Positions 4,345 through 5,003 of a stretch of 5,003 nucleotides of DNA are shown here, one piece after another. The first letter of the stretch is position 1. Each line of letters starts with the position of its first letter. The notes beneath the pieces are model-generated. The model was given only the letters and a program-made list of their open reading frames with translations, was not told the DNA's origin and searched no databases. Source of the stretch: Candidatus Taylorbacteria bacterium RIFCSPHIGHO2_02_FULL_44_12 (GTDB lineage: Bacteria; Patescibacteriota; Minisyncoccia; Phycocordibacterales; PALSA-1337); assembly GCA_001822575.1 (NCBI GenBank), contig MHRM01000002.1, forward strand, positions 1-5,003, read 5' to 3'. The position numbers were made by a program, and so were the translations under genes.

Positions 4345-5003
4345 CTACAACACCTTGTTCTCTTTCTTCGGTACTATGCCATGAGCTGTGATGATAGCGT
4401 CATATTCTTCCCTTTCTATGGTTTCTACTTCTACTAGTCTTTTGGCAATGGCCTCAAAAGCCAGACGGTGTTCCGATATGGTCTTTTCTGCCTTGGCCCG
4501 CCCCTCCGACATGATCCTTGAGACCTCCGCGTCTATCTGGGCCGCTACTTTCTCGGAATATTCCCTTTCTCCGACAGCTCCTCCGAACATTACCCTTCCC
4601 ATCGGGGCCTCTAGAGCTATCGGACCGATAGACTCCGACATCCCATATCGGGTAACCATATCACGAGCCAAAGCGGTAGAGACTTGCAAATCATTTGAAG
4701 CTCCCGTAGTCATATCACCGAAAACCAAAATCTCTGCCACATAACCACCCATAGAAACAGCAATATCATCCAAAAATTCCTTGCGGGATTGGAGTTTCCT
4801 GTCTTCTATCGGCAGTTTCAGAGTATAGCCCGCCGCTCGACCCCGAGAAATAATAGATATTTTGTGAACCGGGTCAGCATTGGGAAGGACAGAAGAAATA
4901 ATAGCGTGACCAGATTCATGGTAAGCGGTGATCTCTTTTTCTTTCTTGGACAATATATGACTGCGGCGCTCCGGTCCCAACATCACTTTTTCTATGGAAC
5001 GAA
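4345..5003 (-). CDS. ftsH: ATP-dependent zinc metalloprotease FtsH, C-terminal part
   Basis: The frame runs off the right edge, so only the last 218 residues are visible; the missing part should hold the membrane helices and AAA+ domain. FtsH degrades misfolded membrane proteins and selected short-lived regulators at the cytoplasmic membrane. The segment begins at the link to the protease domain (RSIEK then VMLGPERRS), followed by the zinc site HESGH in AYHESGHA (about residues 28-32 of the visible part), with the third zinc ligand Asp in GASNDLQVST about 75 residues later. GMSESIGPIALE and the helical C-terminus are as usual. A GTG and ATG at 4986-4981 are internal codons, not starts. The family signature SxGGRxAEE appears here as SMGGYVAEI, a mild divergence. 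The gene ends in TAG, followed by tRNA-Ile on the same strand, and converges with recG. Confidence 0.97.
   Translation of the reverse strand, partial: RSIEKVMLGPERRSHILSKKEKEITAYHESGHAIISSVLPNADPVHKISIISRGRAAGYTLKLPIEDRKLQSRKEFLDDIAVSMGGYVAEILVFGDMTTGASNDLQVSTALARDMVTRYGMSESIGPIALEAPMGRVMFGGAVGEREYSEKVAAQIDAEVSRIMSEGRAKAEKTISEHRLAFEAIAKRLVEVETIEREEYDAIITAHGIVPKKENKVL

Noticed and set aside
4981..4986. GTG/ATG as the start of a short protease-only gene
   Set aside because: The frame stays open to the window edge and the preceding residues match the FtsH link region, so these are internal codons.

Overview
The window looks like a piece of a small-genome bacterium, most plausibly of the Candidate Phyla Radiation (Patescibacteria, Parcubacteria-like). 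This is inferred from the moderately AT-rich sequence, heavy AUA isoleucine usage, tight gene packing, weak or absent Shine-Dalgarno sequences and the style of the short membrane-anchored proteins. No marker gene proves it.

Layout. At the left edge are about 90 bases with no assignable gene, then a minus-strand tRNA-Ser(GCU) with an encoded CCA. Next, also on the minus strand, is a roughly 203-residue protein that resembles papain-like C39-type cysteine peptidases. A short divergent gap (866-939) carries a near-consensus sigma-70-type promoter (TTTACA, 17 bp, TATAAT) whose predicted start falls on the ATG at 940, so the mRNA is probably leaderless. It drives a compact plus-strand operon: a membrane-anchored cupredoxin-like protein without any cysteine, a four-helix DoxX-like membrane protein (1 nt spacing), and the DNA helicase RecG (1 nt overlap).

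The right end runs the other way and converges on recG. The C-terminal protease half of FtsH enters from the right edge, followed by a tRNA-Ile with anticodon UAU and no encoded CCA. Beyond it lies a 272-base stretch (3970-4241) without a credible gene but with dense structure. It contains a 14-bp palindrome fused to the tRNA end, a 9-bp GC-rich hairpin, a three-helix fold containing tandem G-A mismatches, a 19-bp direct repeat of the tRNA 3' end, and a probable long-loop terminator facing the ftsH/tRNA transcript.

The most interesting points are the tRNA-Ile(UAU), which suggests direct AUA decoding in an AUA-rich genome, and the structured region behind it. That region could be an undescribed small RNA or tRNA-processing element, or the remnant of a tRNA-targeting mobile element. 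The protein genes belong to known families; the unusual ones are the cysteine-free cupredoxin and a RecG with an altered helicase motif VI.
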